A stretch of DNA of 64,000 nt from Pontimicrobium aquaticum (GTDB lineage Bacteria; Bacteroidota; Bacteroidia; Flavobacteriales; Flavobacteriaceae): NCBI RefSeq assembly GCF_005047595.1, contig NZ_SUPL01000002.1:434001-498000 (forward strand), in the 5' to 3' direction. The translations under genes and the position numbers were made by a program. Below are positions 26,155-35,731 of the stretch, in pieces; the first letter of the stretch is position 1; each line of letters begins with the position of its first letter. The notes below the pieces were generated by a model. That model worked only from the letters and a program-made list of their open reading frames with translations, was not told the DNA's origin and did not search any database.

Positions 26155-27697
26155 CACCAGGTTGCTTTAATGTCCAACCTATTTTCGCTTTTTCAGCATC
26201 AACCATAGCTTTTACATCAAATAAAAGTCTTTTAGCGTCATAAATAATACCATCTTTTATAGTGTATTTTACACCACCAACTCTAACAACCTCATTATCT
26301 TCAGTAAGTTTTATTGCTCCAGTACCGTAAAGGACTTTTAGGTTTACTAACGGATTTTCTTCAATAATTACAAAGTCAGCAAGTTTACCAATTTGAACAG
26401 AACCAATTTTATCGTCCCAGCCTAAAGCCTCAGCACCATTTAATGTTGCTGCTCTTATCACTTCTAAAGGATGAAAACCTGCTTCGCGCAATAGTTCTAA
26501 TTCACGAGGATAAGCAAAACCATACAATTGATAAATAAAACCAGAGTCTGTACCAACGGTGACACGTCCACCTCTGTTTTTGTATTCATTTACAAAGGTC
26601 ATCCATAATTGGTAGTTCTTTTTCCACGTAACTTCTTGCTCTGTTCCCCAATAATGCCAATAACTACCGTGACTTATTTTGCTAGGTTCATAAAACTTCC
26701 AAAGTGAGGGTAAAGTATAAGTTTCATGCCATTCAGCTCGACGAGCACGTTGTAAGTCTCTACTGGCTTCATAGATGTTGAATGTTGGATCAAGAGTAAA
26801 ATCTAATTCTAACAATTCATTCATGACATTATTCCAGTGTTCAGAATATGGTTCAGCGGCTTGTTGCCATAATTTTCCAGCTTCTTCAAAACGATGTTGT
26901 TCGTTTTGATAATTATAATCCAAAGGATAATTTTGCACAGTTCTATCATTAAATAATGCTTCCGGTAAACCATACCAATGCTCCATTGATGTCATTCCAG
27001 CTCTAGCAGAATGCAATACGTTCCATCTAGCAACACTTAGTTGTGCATGATGTGCAGTAGAGCGTAACCCTAATTTTTTATTTTCCTCAATGGCAGCAGC
27101 CATGATATCTGGTTCTGCACCAAAAAATTTGATGCCATCAGCACCATTTTTTGCATTTTGACGTACCCATTCTCTAGCCATTTCAGGTGTGCTTATTGGT
27201 TTTTTACTTCCTGAGCCAAAGCCTCTATATTCGAAAATTCTAGGCGCTACAATTTCGTTGGCAGCACTTTGGCGCTTTAGTTCAATAGCATTACGTCCAC
27301 TAGGTTGTCTAACTGTTGTGATACCGTGAGCCATCCAAAGCTTAAAGACGTATTCAGGATTAGCGCCTTGAGCACCACCACCAATATGGCCATGCATATC
27401 TACAAAACCAGGTAGTAAATACATACCATTGGCATCTAATTCTTTTCCACCGTTTTTTAGTTTAGGTCTTCCAGCTTCGTTAATTTCAACTCCTGGATAC
27501 CCAACAATTTGCATATTTACAATTTTATTGTTTTCGACAACAATATCCATTGGACCACGAGGTGGTGAACCATCACCATTAATAAGCATGACACCTCTAA
27601 TTATGAGTTGCGAAAAAGGACCTTCACCTTTATAGTTGTCTTGAGCGAATCCTTGAAAAAAGAAGGTTAAAGCTAGTAAAATGATTAATTTCTTCAT
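26144..27697 (-). CDS. Secreted amidohydrolase-family protein
   Basis: 517 residues with a signal peptide (ending FFQGFAQ). It has an imidazolonepropionase/dihydroorotase-like barrel: N-terminal strand ending LLPGFVDMHGHIGGG (metal HxH, about 100-108), central TAHHAQLSV, and C-terminal GTDSGFIYQLYGF (metal Asp) before the closing domain KIGSVQIGKLADFVIIEENPL. It follows the M14 peptidase gene by 10 bases on the same strand, suggesting co-export of two peptide-processing enzymes. The substrate is unknown; family members include dipeptidases. Confidence 0.87.
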   Translation of the reverse strand: MKKLIILLALTFFFQGFAQDNYKGEGPFSQLIIRGVMLINGDGSPPRGPMDIVVENNKIVNMQIVGYPGVEINEAGRPKLKNGGKELDANGMYLLPGFVDMHGHIGGGAQGANPEYVFKLWMAHGITTVRQPSGRNAIELKRQSAANEIVAPRIFEYRGFGSGSKKPISTPEMAREWVRQNAKNGADGIKFFGAEPDIMAAAIEENKKLGLRSTAHHAQLSVARWNVLHSARAGMTSMEHWYGLPEALFNDRTVQNYPLDYNYQNEQHRFEEAGKLWQQAAEPYSEHWNNVMNELLELDFTLDPTFNIYEASRDLQRARRAEWHETYTLPSLWKFYEPSKISHGSYWHYWGTEQEVTWKKNYQLWMTFVNEYKNRGGRVTVGTDSGFIYQLYGFAYPRELELLREAGFHPLEVIRAATLNGAEALGWDDKIGSVQIGKLADFVIIEENPLVNLKVLYGTGAIKLTEDNEVVRVGGVKYTIKDGIIYDAKRLLFDVKAMVDAEKAKIGWTLKQPGVKN

Positions 27698-27707
27698 GTT
27701 TTATGTA

Positions 27708-30257
27708 TTAATTTCTTTCAGTTGGAACAGATATTCTATTACCAAGGAATAATGCGTTTAAAAATAATTTATTAGTGCCATACCAAGCGCCTCTAAAATT
27801 AGGGTTGTCGGCAAACATTACCACGCGTCCACGTCCTAATGGACTAACAATTAATGACGCAGAAGGTTTTAAGTAGGTGTTTAAGTTAGTATCAGAAATA
27901 TACCCATCTATATGTGGATTTTTTGTGTATTTGGCGACAGTGCTGTATTGGCTTTTACTAGGTGCAATAAACACATTGTTGTTTTTGTACACAGGAAGTT
28001 TATTGTTTCTATAACCAAACCCTAAAGGATGTGTAAGGTCTAAATCAACTTCAAAAATAGCACCACCTAATCGTTCTCTACCAATATTTTCTCCTGCATC
28101 AACATAAGGTTTTCTTTCAACTGCTTTTGGTTTTTCATCTTTTTTTGGTTTAGGTTTTTTGGTGAGTTCTTCTTTTACCAGTTTCTTATCAATCACCCAT
28201 TTCGAGCCTCCAGCAATGGTAACAAGTGTATTTCCTTTAGATGTCCAATCTTTTAGTTTTTGCCTTTGAATAGAATCTAATGCGCTATAACTTCCAGATA
28301 CCATAACTAAGGTATTGTACTTATCTAGATTTGCACCTCTAAAACTTCTCATTTGAATTTTAGTTATTGGCATATGTACACGTGTGTCTAGCAAATGCCA
28401 AACTTCTCCAGCTTCATAGCTACTAACGCCATCACCAATTAATATGGCAGCTTTTGGTTTTTTAAGAGCTCTAAAATTGTTGCTCCCTAAATCAATTCCA
28501 GTTAAACTATAACCACTGTTGGTTGTGTACATTGGTACATTATATTTTGATTGTGCTTCAGAAATAATTTTATACACTTCCTGACCGGATTTCTTTTGTT
28601 TACTTACAGGAACTAAAAGTGTTCCGTAATTGAAACTTTTGTTCCCATTATTGGTTTTAATTGAAAAAGGTTTGAATGCTGAAGCGACTGTTAACCCTTT
28701 AGATTGCATATAATATAAAGCAGCAGGCGCATTGTAATCATCATAATCAATAATGTAAGCGTAATCAGCTGGTTGTACTTTAGCAACTGTTACTGTGTTG
28801 TTTTCTGGGGTTACTTCAGTGCCCAAATTAACGTTTTTCAACCCACGGTATTTCATGTTGTAAAAGTTGGCAACACTCCAAGCTGAAGCATCATAAAAAA
28901 CGCTGTCTCTGTATTTGTTGTAAGTTTCAAACATGGTTTGTACCATTCTGTGTTGAGGTTGTTTTAATGGCACGGTGTATTTATCTCCATTTTTATAAAC
29001 CTTGATTTTATGCTTTAATAAATAATCAACGAACGCTTTATTTCTATTCATATCATAAGCATCACCAAACTCATATACTGCAAATCCTGTTGGTGCTTTT
29101 TTTGTCATTGCAGATTTAAAGAATTTTTGCTGATATTCTCTCAAATACGCTTTATTTTCGACTGCTGCTTTTATGGTTGCAAAGCCAGAAACATATTGGT
29201 TTCTAATAGTGAAAGCAAAGGTCATTTTTCCATAATCGGTATCTTGCACATGACCTCTAGAACTTGCTTGTTCAAATAATAATGCTAATCCACCTTGTAA
29301 ATCTGGATACGAACTTCCATAGCCTGGATATGTGCCATCAAAAGATTCTTTAGTGTAGTAAAATGACCCTATTTCATCTAAGGCACTAGCAAAATAAGGT
29401 GCGAACATATTGTTTAGGTCTTCATAATTTTCTTTTGGCATGATTGGGTCTTGAGAGCCAATAGGTTTCATAGGCTCAAAAAAGTGATTGCTATTGGTTC
29501 CCATTTCATGGAAATCGGTCACTACATTCGGATACCATTGATGATACCATTTTAGTTTCCCTTGACTTTCTGGATGCACAGCCAATAGCCAGTCTCTGTT
29601 TAAATCAAACCAATAATGGTTGGTTCTTCCTCTTGGCCATGCTTCGTTATGCTCAGCATCTGTACCATCAGACACTAATTGTTTTGCTTGAAATTGATTC
29701 GCCCATTGTGTATGTCTATCTCTTCCATCTGGATTAATAGTTGGGTCGATAAAAATGACAGAATTATTTAAGTAATTGGTTATTTCAGGATTATTTGAAG
29801 CCACTAAAGTATAAGCAGTAAGTAAAGCAGCTTCAGAACTTGAAGGCTCATTGCCATGAACGTTATAACCTAACTGAATAAACACAGGAACATCATTATA
29901 ATTTGTTGGCGACTGATTAGGGTCAACAAATTTTAAGTGTTCAGATTTTATTGATTCTAAGTTGTTAAGGTTTTCAGGAGTAGAAACATGTAACATAACT
30001 AGCTTACGTCTTTCATGCGTGTATCCATAAACTTCTATTTTGGCACGATTGGATACTTCGGCTAGTTTGTAGAAATAAGCCACAATTTGATCGTGTCGTG
30101 TATGTTGTTTTCCAATTGGGTAACCCAAAAATTCTTCAGGTGTTGGGATTGAAGCATCAAAAGGAGCTTTGTCTTTAAAAAAGTAATCTTGAGCTAATGT
30201 AGGACTTACCATAAGTATAGCAAACATTATGGCAAAAACGAATTTTGTTTGTTTCAT
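27708..30257 (-). CDS. M14-family zinc carboxypeptidase
   Basis: 849 residues, secreted (signal ending SPTLAQ). The catalytic half (about 50-380) has the M14 zinc motif HGNEPSSSEA (first His and Glu, about 134-137), FIDPTINPDGRDR, and the third ligand in TDFHEMGTN. The C-terminal 450 residues resemble the extra domain of large Bacteroidota M14 peptidases, including a glutamine-amidotransferase-like stretch AAILIGDGVSSYEAGEVW that lacks an obvious nucleophile. It probably degrades peptides in the periplasm or outside the cell, together with the downstream amidohydrolase. Confidence 0.9.
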   Translation of the reverse strand: MKQTKFVFAIMFAILMVSPTLAQDYFFKDKAPFDASIPTPEEFLGYPIGKQHTRHDQIVAYFYKLAEVSNRAKIEVYGYTHERRKLVMLHVSTPENLNNLESIKSEHLKFVDPNQSPTNYNDVPVFIQLGYNVHGNEPSSSEAALLTAYTLVASNNPEITNYLNNSVIFIDPTINPDGRDRHTQWANQFQAKQLVSDGTDAEHNEAWPRGRTNHYWFDLNRDWLLAVHPESQGKLKWYHQWYPNVVTDFHEMGTNSNHFFEPMKPIGSQDPIMPKENYEDLNNMFAPYFASALDEIGSFYYTKESFDGTYPGYGSSYPDLQGGLALLFEQASSRGHVQDTDYGKMTFAFTIRNQYVSGFATIKAAVENKAYLREYQQKFFKSAMTKKAPTGFAVYEFGDAYDMNRNKAFVDYLLKHKIKVYKNGDKYTVPLKQPQHRMVQTMFETYNKYRDSVFYDASAWSVANFYNMKYRGLKNVNLGTEVTPENNTVTVAKVQPADYAYIIDYDDYNAPAALYYMQSKGLTVASAFKPFSIKTNNGNKSFNYGTLLVPVSKQKKSGQEVYKIISEAQSKYNVPMYTTNSGYSLTGIDLGSNNFRALKKPKAAILIGDGVSSYEAGEVWHLLDTRVHMPITKIQMRSFRGANLDKYNTLVMVSGSYSALDSIQRQKLKDWTSKGNTLVTIAGGSKWVIDKKLVKEELTKKPKPKKDEKPKAVERKPYVDAGENIGRERLGGAIFEVDLDLTHPLGFGYRNNKLPVYKNNNVFIAPSKSQYSTVAKYTKNPHIDGYISDTNLNTYLKPSASLIVSPLGRGRVVMFADNPNFRGAWYGTNKLFLNALFLGNRISVPTERN

Positions 30258-30334
30258 TTGGTTGGTTTGAAAATGAAATCTAAAAATAAGGAATTATGGG
30301 TTTCTTTTACAATTAGATAAAATTTTTAACACAT

Positions 30335-31084
30335 TTAAGGTTGATCGATAACTAAATGCGGAACATTATCTACATTCCAATCAATTACTAATCCTCCAGC
30401 TAGTTGTTGAGCGACTTTTTTTCCATAAAGAAATTCGCATAAGTACAAAGCAGCTTCAAAGCTTTTAGCACCTCCAGCCGACGTAATATATTTTCCGTCA
30501 TGTACAAAAAGCACCTCTTTACGAATGTCTAGATTTGGAAACATGTCTCGCATTTTATCAATATCGCTTGGGAAGGTTGTAGAAACTTTGTTATTTAATA
30601 ATCCAGCTTTTGCCAACACAAAAGCACCGTCGCAATGCGACGTGATAAATTTTGCTTCTTTATCTACTTGCTTTACAAAGTTAATCATGGCTTGGTCTTC
30701 AAGATCTTTGCCTAAATGGTTTTCGGCACTTGGTACAACCAATATATCAATCAATGGTAATTCATCGATTAAATAGTTAAAATCTGGAAGAATTCTCATG
30801 CCTTCAAAAGTCGTAATAGCCTCATCTGTATTAGCTACAGTAAATACATTCATAGCTTTAATACCTTCTCTAAAAATAGTGTGTTGAAAAATATCAAAAG
30901 GCGCTGTAAGTTCTGTGTTGTAAGTACCATCCATTATTAAAAAAGCAACATTGTACCTGTTGGGTTCAAGTTTAGGAAGTACTTTTGTTTTTTTTATTTC
31001 TGTTTTTTCTTCTGGTTGTTTGGGTTCATTCTTGCAACTAAACATTACAATTGTAATAGAGATAATAAAAAAGATACTTTTCAT
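30335..31084 (-). CDS. DJ-1/PfpI-family lipoprotein
   Basis: 249 residues with a lipobox (IVMFSC, Cys17) and then a DJ-1/PfpI fold: NVAFLIMDGTYNTELTAPFDIFQH, nucleophile-elbow cysteine in FITSHCDGAFVLAKAGLL, and ITSAGGAKSFEAALYLCEFLYG. This resembles the amidotransferase-like half of transcription factors of the AraC/ThiJ type, but without the DNA-binding part and anchored outside the cytoplasm. The role is unknown. It is 77 bases upstream of the M14 peptidase and may be transcribed with it. Confidence 0.85.
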   Translation of the reverse strand: MKSIFFIISITIVMFSCKNEPKQPEEKTEIKKTKVLPKLEPNRYNVAFLIMDGTYNTELTAPFDIFQHTIFREGIKAMNVFTVANTDEAITTFEGMRILPDFNYLIDELPLIDILVVPSAENHLGKDLEDQAMINFVKQVDKEAKFITSHCDGAFVLAKAGLLNNKVSTTFPSDIDKMRDMFPNLDIRKEVLFVHDGKYITSAGGAKSFEAALYLCEFLYGKKVAQQLAGGLVIDWNVDNVPHLVIDQP

Positions 31085-31155
31085 TTAATAATAGTTATAT
31101 AACATCTCAATAAAATTTTCTTTTTAAAATCAATCGATGTGACATTCTAATGGTT

Positions 31156-31190
31156 TGTCAGTTCGAGTGAAATTGCAAAGCAATTTTGTA
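31156..31190. repeat. REP-like palindromic element
   Basis: TGTCAGTTCGAGTG precedes AAATTGC-AAA-GCAATTT, a perfect 7-3-7 palindrome, and the element ends near TGTATTGA. The opening is the same as that of the repeat-like segment in icmF (22354). It is intergenic between the DJ-1 lipoprotein gene and the VOC gene. Confidence 0.6.
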
Positions 31191-31197
31191 TTGAAAA

Positions 31198-31575
31198 TTA
31201 ATTAATTCTCCAAGGTGGATTTTTTCTGTTTTTGCCAGCATGATATAAAATGATATGGTTGCCATCAGGGTCGCTTAAATGCGCTTCACGCCATAGCCAA
31301 GTTTTATATTCTGGAGCGCTTATAAAGGTAATTCCTTTTTGTTTTAAATTAGAAACAAGTTCATCTAAATTTTTATCTTCAAAATAAATAGTGATGCCAT
31401 TTTCTTTAGGTAATGAGTTGACTTTATGAATTGAAAATGTACTATCTCCATCAGGACATTCAAATCGGACATAACGTGGTAAGGCATTAACAATAAGCTT
31501 TAATCCTAGAGTTTTATAAAAGGATGTTGCTTTTTCTACATCTAAAGATGGAATGGTTATTTGGTTTAAGTTCAT
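31198..31575 (-). CDS. VOC (glyoxalase-fold) family protein
   Basis: 125 residues with two beta-alpha-beta-beta-beta modules, as in glyoxalase/bleomycin-resistance proteins: ITIPSLDVEKATSFYKTLGLKL at the start and the metal-ligand region WREAHLSDPDGNHIILYHAG at the end. It overlaps the MFS gene stop by 4 bases and is translated with it, so a link between a small-molecule enzyme or binder and an exporter is plausible. Confidence 0.85.
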   Translation of the reverse strand: MNLNQITIPSLDVEKATSFYKTLGLKLIVNALPRYVRFECPDGDSTFSIHKVNSLPKENGITIYFEDKNLDELVSNLKQKGITFISAPEYKTWLWREAHLSDPDGNHIILYHAGKNRKNPPWRIN

Positions 31576-32783
31576 TTTTTTAGTTTTTCAGAGATTAACG
31601 ACTTTTTTAAAAATACTAAGGTGATAACACAAATAATAGAGAGTATAGAGATGATAATCCATGTAAAATCATATCCTAATTTATCAACCATTCTCATTCC
31701 AGCATTATGACCAAATACATGAGAAATAGAAAATGAAACCGTATATAATGCCATATACTCACCTAGTTTCCCGCGTTTTCCTCGTTCCATTACGAAGGCA
31801 TTTGAAAACGGAAAGACTATCATTTCGCCAATTGTCATAAGTAACATTCCAAGAATTAGAACACCTACCCAATTAGTTATAATTAATACTATGAAGCTTC
31901 CTCCAACTAATAGAGATCCAAACACCATGAGTGCTACTTTTGAGTAAGTAGCATTTTCCAACCATTTAATTAATGGCATTTCTAAAATAAATATAATAAG
32001 ACCATTCATTCCCAGCAGTAAACCAATTTCAAGTTCGCTTAGAAAGTGAATGTCCTTATAGTATAATGGCATTGTTGAAAAATATTGCAGAAATATGATA
32101 CCAAAAAGAGTCATAGCAATAAAGAATAACCAAAAAGGTTTATCTTTCAAGATGCTCTTTGGGTTTTCGTTTGTAACATTATCTAATTGTTTGGCTTTTT
32201 TAGGATGTAAAACATTAATCAATAGTAGAGTAGCCAAAATACAAGTAATACCATCAATCCAAAACAAACCTGAATAGCCAATAGTAGTAATTATTATGCC
32301 TCCAACCGCAGGTCCTGCCGAAAAACCAAGATTAATTGCTAACCGAATAAGCGTTACACTTCTAGTTTTATTTTCTGGTTTACTATAAGCACTCATAGCA
32401 ACAAACATTGCTGGTCTAAAGGAATCAGCAACAACCATTACTACAAAAATTCCTAAACTAAAAGTTAGTAATGTAGTTAAGTATTGTAGGAGAATAAACA
32501 TGATTCCTGTCCCAAACAAACTAAAAACCATAACGCGGTAAAAACCGATTTTATCAGCTAGTTTTCCACCAATCAAAGAACCAACTGTAGCACCTAACCC
32601 ATAAATACTTAATATCCAACCTATGTTTACCAAACTAAAACCAAGATCTTTGTTTAGATATAGCGACAAAAAAGGAACTACCATGGTTCCAGCTCTATTA
32701 ATAAGCGTAATTAAAGCTAACCACCAAACTTCTCGAGAAAGTCCTCTAAACGTATTTAAATAATTGTTGAATAATGTTTTCAT
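31572..32783 (-). CDS. MFS transporter (drug-efflux-like)
   Basis: A 12-helix major-facilitator protein, 403 residues from the ATG at 32783. It has the loop 2-3 motif GGKLADKIGFYRVMVFSL and the segment NLGFSAGPAVGGII in TM5, typical of the multidrug-efflux branch. An in-frame ATG at 32840 exists, but the extra 19 residues would be encoded by a perfect hairpin. The hydrophobic core and the helix FNNYLNTFRGLSREVWW support the downstream ATG. Operon with the VOC gene. Confidence 0.85.
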   Translation of the reverse strand: MKTLFNNYLNTFRGLSREVWWLALITLINRAGTMVVPFLSLYLNKDLGFSLVNIGWILSIYGLGATVGSLIGGKLADKIGFYRVMVFSLFGTGIMFILLQYLTTLLTFSLGIFVVMVVADSFRPAMFVAMSAYSKPENKTRSVTLIRLAINLGFSAGPAVGGIIITTIGYSGLFWIDGITCILATLLLINVLHPKKAKQLDNVTNENPKSILKDKPFWLFFIAMTLFGIIFLQYFSTMPLYYKDIHFLSELEIGLLLGMNGLIIFILEMPLIKWLENATYSKVALMVFGSLLVGGSFIVLIITNWVGVLILGMLLMTIGEMIVFPFSNAFVMERGKRGKLGEYMALYTVSFSISHVFGHNAGMRMVDKLGYDFTWIIISILSIICVITLVFLKKSLISEKLKK

Positions 32784-32806
32784 ATTATGATTGATTGTTA
32801 AAAGTA

Positions 32807-32834
32807 AAAAGTCCGACTGCGAAGTCGGACTTTT
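32807..32834 (-). promoter_or_regulatory. Leader hairpin before the MFS gene (attenuator candidate)
   Basis: Perfect 12-bp inverted repeat AAAAGTCCGACT / AGTCGGACTTTT with a 4-base loop, followed on the minus strand by TTTTTACTTTT, 23 bases before the start codon. The structure is that of an intrinsic terminator located in the leader of a gene for an exporter. No leader peptide could be assigned. Confidence 0.55.
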
Positions 32835-33010
32835 ATACATTGTAATATTTTATATTTATATCATTGCAATATATATAACGTCCGACCACTAACTAAATAA
32901 GTGGTTTTCTGAAGATAAATATTAACAATGACTCTCATGTTTTTGTTTTTAGTTCTTCAAAACTATGTAAAATATTCTTAAGTTGTATTTTTACAACAGA
33001 AAAATTAAAC

Positions 33011-33613
33011 ATGAAAAGATTTAGTTGGTTGTTGATAGTAGTAATAATAGTTGGTTGTTCGCAACAAAAAAAACCTATACTTGGAGAAACAAAGTTTCAA
33101 AAAGAGCAAAACGCATTGTTTAAAGACGCCTCAACCTCTCCTCTTTCTGATAGAGATAGAGAGAACTTTGAAAGTTTAGATTTTTTTAAGTATGATTCTA
33201 CGTTTTTAGTTAAGGCAGAATTAAAGCGAACACCAGACACTAAATTTTTTAATATGAAAACGACTACAGATCGTGTGTCGAAAGAGCGTGTTTATGGGAT
33301 AGTTACTTTTAAAATAAGTGATAAAACATACAGCCTAAACATATATCAAGGTGAAGAAAATATGCAAACTGAAGGTTTTGAAGATTATTTATTTTTGCCT
33401 TTTTTAGATGCAACCAATGGAGAAAGTACTTATGGAGGAGGACGCTATATAGATTTACGAATTCCTGAAAGCGATAGTATAGAAATTGATTTTAATTCAG
33501 CCTATAATCCTTATTGTGTTTACAATGAAAAGTATTCTTGTCCAATAGTACCACGCGTCAATTATTTACCAATAAAAATTGAAGCAGGCGTAAAAAACTA
33601 TGCGAAAGATTAA
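33011..33613 (+). CDS. DUF1684 lipoprotein
   Basis: A lipobox signal (VVIIVGC, Cys16), then a 200-residue protein with DUF1684 landmarks: YGIVTFKISDKTYSLNIYQ, LFLPFLDATNGESTYGGGRYIDL and the C-terminal FNSAYNPYCVYNEKYSCPIVPRVNYLPI. The last block, with its NPYCxY core, is the most conserved part of this family. Function unknown. The stop overlaps the convergent crcB gene by 4 bases. Confidence 0.88.
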   Translation: MKRFSWLLIVVIIVGCSQQKKPILGETKFQKEQNALFKDASTSPLSDRDRENFESLDFFKYDSTFLVKAELKRTPDTKFFNMKTTTDRVSKERVYGIVTFKISDKTYSLNIYQGEENMQTEGFEDYLFLPFLDATNGESTYGGGRYIDLRIPESDSIEIDFNSAYNPYCVYNEKYSCPIVPRVNYLPIKIEAGVKNYAKD

Positions 33614-33981
33614 AAGCTTTTCACGAGAAACAACCCTAAGAAAACCGCTAAAAAACCAACAACGAAACTTCCAATTGTGTAAAATGCAAAACTTGTAAAA
33701 TCACCAGCTTTTAAAAACACATGATTTTCATAGGCAAACGTTGAAAATGTGGTAAATCCACCACAAAAGCCAGTAGCTAAGAGTAATGTTTGATTTGAAG
33801 ACAAAGCATCATTTTTAGCAGCCAAACCAAGAATAATTCCAATAAGTAAACTTCCTAGTATGTTTGCGGTAAAAGTTCCCCAAGGAATTCCTGTTTCGGT
33901 AGAATTCATATACTTTCCAATAATGTAGCGTAATGTGCTACCAAATCCACCACCAATAAATACGAGTAAGAGTTGTTTCAT
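33610..33981 (-). CDS. crcB: Fluoride exporter CrcB/Fluc
   Basis: 123 residues with four hydrophobic helices. The conserved GGGFGSTLRYIIG, GTFTANILGSLLIG (with the helix-2 Asn) and GFCGGFTTFSTFAYEN (helix-break phenylalanine box) match the Fluc channel family, which exports fluoride as an antiparallel dimer. No second crcB is adjacent, so it probably forms a homodimer. It follows the SRPBCC gene with no spacer. No fluoride-riboswitch-like structure is apparent. Confidence 0.93.
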   Translation of the reverse strand: MKQLLLVFIGGGFGSTLRYIIGKYMNSTETGIPWGTFTANILGSLLIGIILGLAAKNDALSSNQTLLLATGFCGGFTTFSTFAYENHVFLKAGDFTSFAFYTIGSFVVGFLAVFLGLFLVKSF

Positions 33982-35001
33982 TTATTCTTTTATTGGAATG
34001 TAAATTTCGGTAATCCAATCGGCAGGATTTGGAAAATCTCCAGGGTCGTTGGTGTAAATTTCAAAAGGTTTAATATCGCTTTGCTCTAAATTGGTTTCGT
34101 CAAGATATTTCATGCTTTCTGCCCAAGCTTTAGATAAGTTGGTGTAGTTTCCTTTTAAAGTCGTTTTTAGAACTTTTGTTTTTGGAATATATCCACAAAG
34201 CACTCCACTATTATCTGTAATGTTTATTTTTTCGCTAACAGGAATCCCATTGCTCATAATAACTGTGCCATCTTTTATATTCATATCTTGATAAACCGTA
34301 AGTGGCATCCCATTCATGACAATGTTGTTTTTTGCCATAAACACACCAATACTACCATATTGTTGCGCCATGGTAGCACTAATATTATTGTTATTAGCAT
34401 TTGTAGTTTTGTATAAATAGAAACCACCTCCATATTCTTTAATACCATTAATAGTGACTTCAAATTTGCTCATATTGTCTATAGTTAAACTATCAAGTTT
34501 TTCTAAACCTCGATCGTAATCTGGACCTATCATTTTATCCATACCACCATTTATAACAGCAAAGAATTTTAAAATAAAAGGAACTTCGTCCGCTTTCATT
34601 CCCCAAGTTACTTTGGTGCCTTCATCTACCTTGTCAAATTTCCAATATACATTTGAAGGAGGAAAACTACCAAACTGCATTTCTTGAGAAATCGAGTCGT
34701 ATTCATTAACCGCTAAAGTTTTCATAGCGCCTGGACCATCTTTTCCAATCCACGAATACGAGCCTCCAACACCAGTGGTTTGTTGTGGATACGTTATTTG
34801 TAAATCAGGTTCTTTTTCAATCCAAGGAGACCAAGGTTCCCAATTTTTAAAATCATTTATTTGATTAAATAGTAATTCGGCAGGCGCTTTAATAACTCTT
34901 GACCTTTGTATGTCGTAAGAATTTGGCTGTACTGCAATATAACCGCAAGAACCTATAATAAAAATCAATAAAATGATGAAGGTGATTTTTGCTGTTTTCA
35001 T
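33982..35001 (-). CDS. SRPBCC / GyrI-like two-domain protein
   Basis: 339 residues with a signal-anchor or lipoprotein-like N-terminus (IILLIFIIGSCGYI). Residues about 30-180 form an SRPBCC (START-like) ligand-binding fold with RSRVIKAPAELLFNQINDFKNWEPWSPW. The C-terminal 150 residues look like a GyrI-type effector-binding domain (GSIGVFMAKNNIVMNG, KAWAESMKYLDE, FEIYTNDP). This fusion is common in Bacteroidota. The ligand is unknown. The stop codon abuts the crcB start. Confidence 0.82.
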   Translation of the reverse strand: MKTAKITFIILLIFIIGSCGYIAVQPNSYDIQRSRVIKAPAELLFNQINDFKNWEPWSPWIEKEPDLQITYPQQTTGVGGSYSWIGKDGPGAMKTLAVNEYDSISQEMQFGSFPPSNVYWKFDKVDEGTKVTWGMKADEVPFILKFFAVINGGMDKMIGPDYDRGLEKLDSLTIDNMSKFEVTINGIKEYGGGFYLYKTTNANNNNISATMAQQYGSIGVFMAKNNIVMNGMPLTVYQDMNIKDGTVIMSNGIPVSEKINITDNSGVLCGYIPKTKVLKTTLKGNYTNLSKAWAESMKYLDETNLEQSDIKPFEIYTNDPGDFPNPADWITEIYIPIKE

Positions 35002-35076
35002 GATTCTTGCTTTAGTAGATTACGTAAAGATACTGATTTTTAAAAATGCAATTAATTAAATCATTAACTAAATAAA

Positions 35077-35265
35077 TCAATCAGTAAATAAAAATTTAAT
35101 AGCTACAATCATCAATAAAAAAGCAATAAATGCTAATAAAACCCATGAGCTACCTTTAAAGTAGCGCTTATGTAATTTAATATCTTTTCGGTAAGCATAA
35201 ACAAGCACAATAATAAATGTAATGGCGAATAATATTCCGAAAATGATCTGTCCTTTGCTGAACAT
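35077..35265 (-). CDS. Small two-helix membrane protein, 62 aa
   Basis: Starts MFSKGQIIFGILFAITFIIVL and continues with a basic stretch (YRKDIKLHKRYFKGS) and a second hydrophobic helix ending AIKFLFTD. The hairpin arrangement with positive residues between the helices suggests both ends are outside the cytoplasm. It is conserved in flavobacteria as an unnamed protein. No partner is visible. Confidence 0.6.
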   Translation of the reverse strand: MFSKGQIIFGILFAITFIIVLVYAYRKDIKLHKRYFKGSSWVLLAFIAFLLMIVAIKFLFTD

Positions 35266-35344
35266 ATTTTTATATTTTTATGCGAAATTAAGAAAATAAT
35301 AAGGATGAGTTTTCCGCTTTAGCGGAAATTAAAATTAAATTTTG

Positions 35345-35731
35345 ATGAAGAATAAAATTGAAGCGGTAAAAGACTTTCATAAAGCTTTTAAAATTGGTTA
35401 TTTGGAAACGCCAAAAGCAGACCTTGGACAAGAAAAAAATATGCTGCGTTATAAGTTAATGAGAGAAGAAAATGAAGAATATTTAGACGCAGCAAATGAT
35501 AATGATTTGGTTGAGGTGGCAGATGCACTTGGCGATATGTTGTATATTTTGTGTGGTACTATTATAGAACATGGAATGCAACATAAAATAGAGGAAGTTT
35601 TTAACGAAATTCAACGTAGTAACATGAGCAAATTGGGTGAAGATGGTGAGCCAATTTACAGGGAAGATGGAAAAGTATTAAAAGGACCAAATTACTTTAA
35701 GCCTAACATTAAAGAGATATTAGAGAAATAA
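35345..35731 (+). CDS. MazG-like nucleotide pyrophosphohydrolase
   Basis: 128 residues of the all-alpha NTP pyrophosphohydrolase fold. The magnesium-binding motif LMREENEEYLDAANDNDLVEVADALGDML supplies the EExxE...ExxD pattern (E at about 42-45, D at about 62-66). The C-terminal block RSNMSKLGEDGEPIYREDGKVLKGPNYFKP is typical of the branch fused to, or standing next to, phosphatases and HAD proteins. It probably cleaves a non-canonical nucleotide. ATG at 35345 chosen over a TTG one codon earlier. Confidence 0.85.
   Translation: MKNKIEAVKDFHKAFKIGYLETPKADLGQEKNMLRYKLMREENEEYLDAANDNDLVEVADALGDMLYILCGTIIEHGMQHKIEEVFNEIQRSNMSKLGEDGEPIYREDGKVLKGPNYFKPNIKEILEK

Noticed and set aside
32784-32840. 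19-codon N-terminal extension of the MFS protein
   Set aside because: It is encoded by a perfect hairpin and lacks similarity to MFS N-termini. Taken as leader RNA.
34982-35076. Fluoride riboswitch upstream of the SRPBCC/crcB operon
   Set aside because: The leader is short and AT-rich with no visible fluoride-aptamer core. A covariance search would be needed to exclude it fully.
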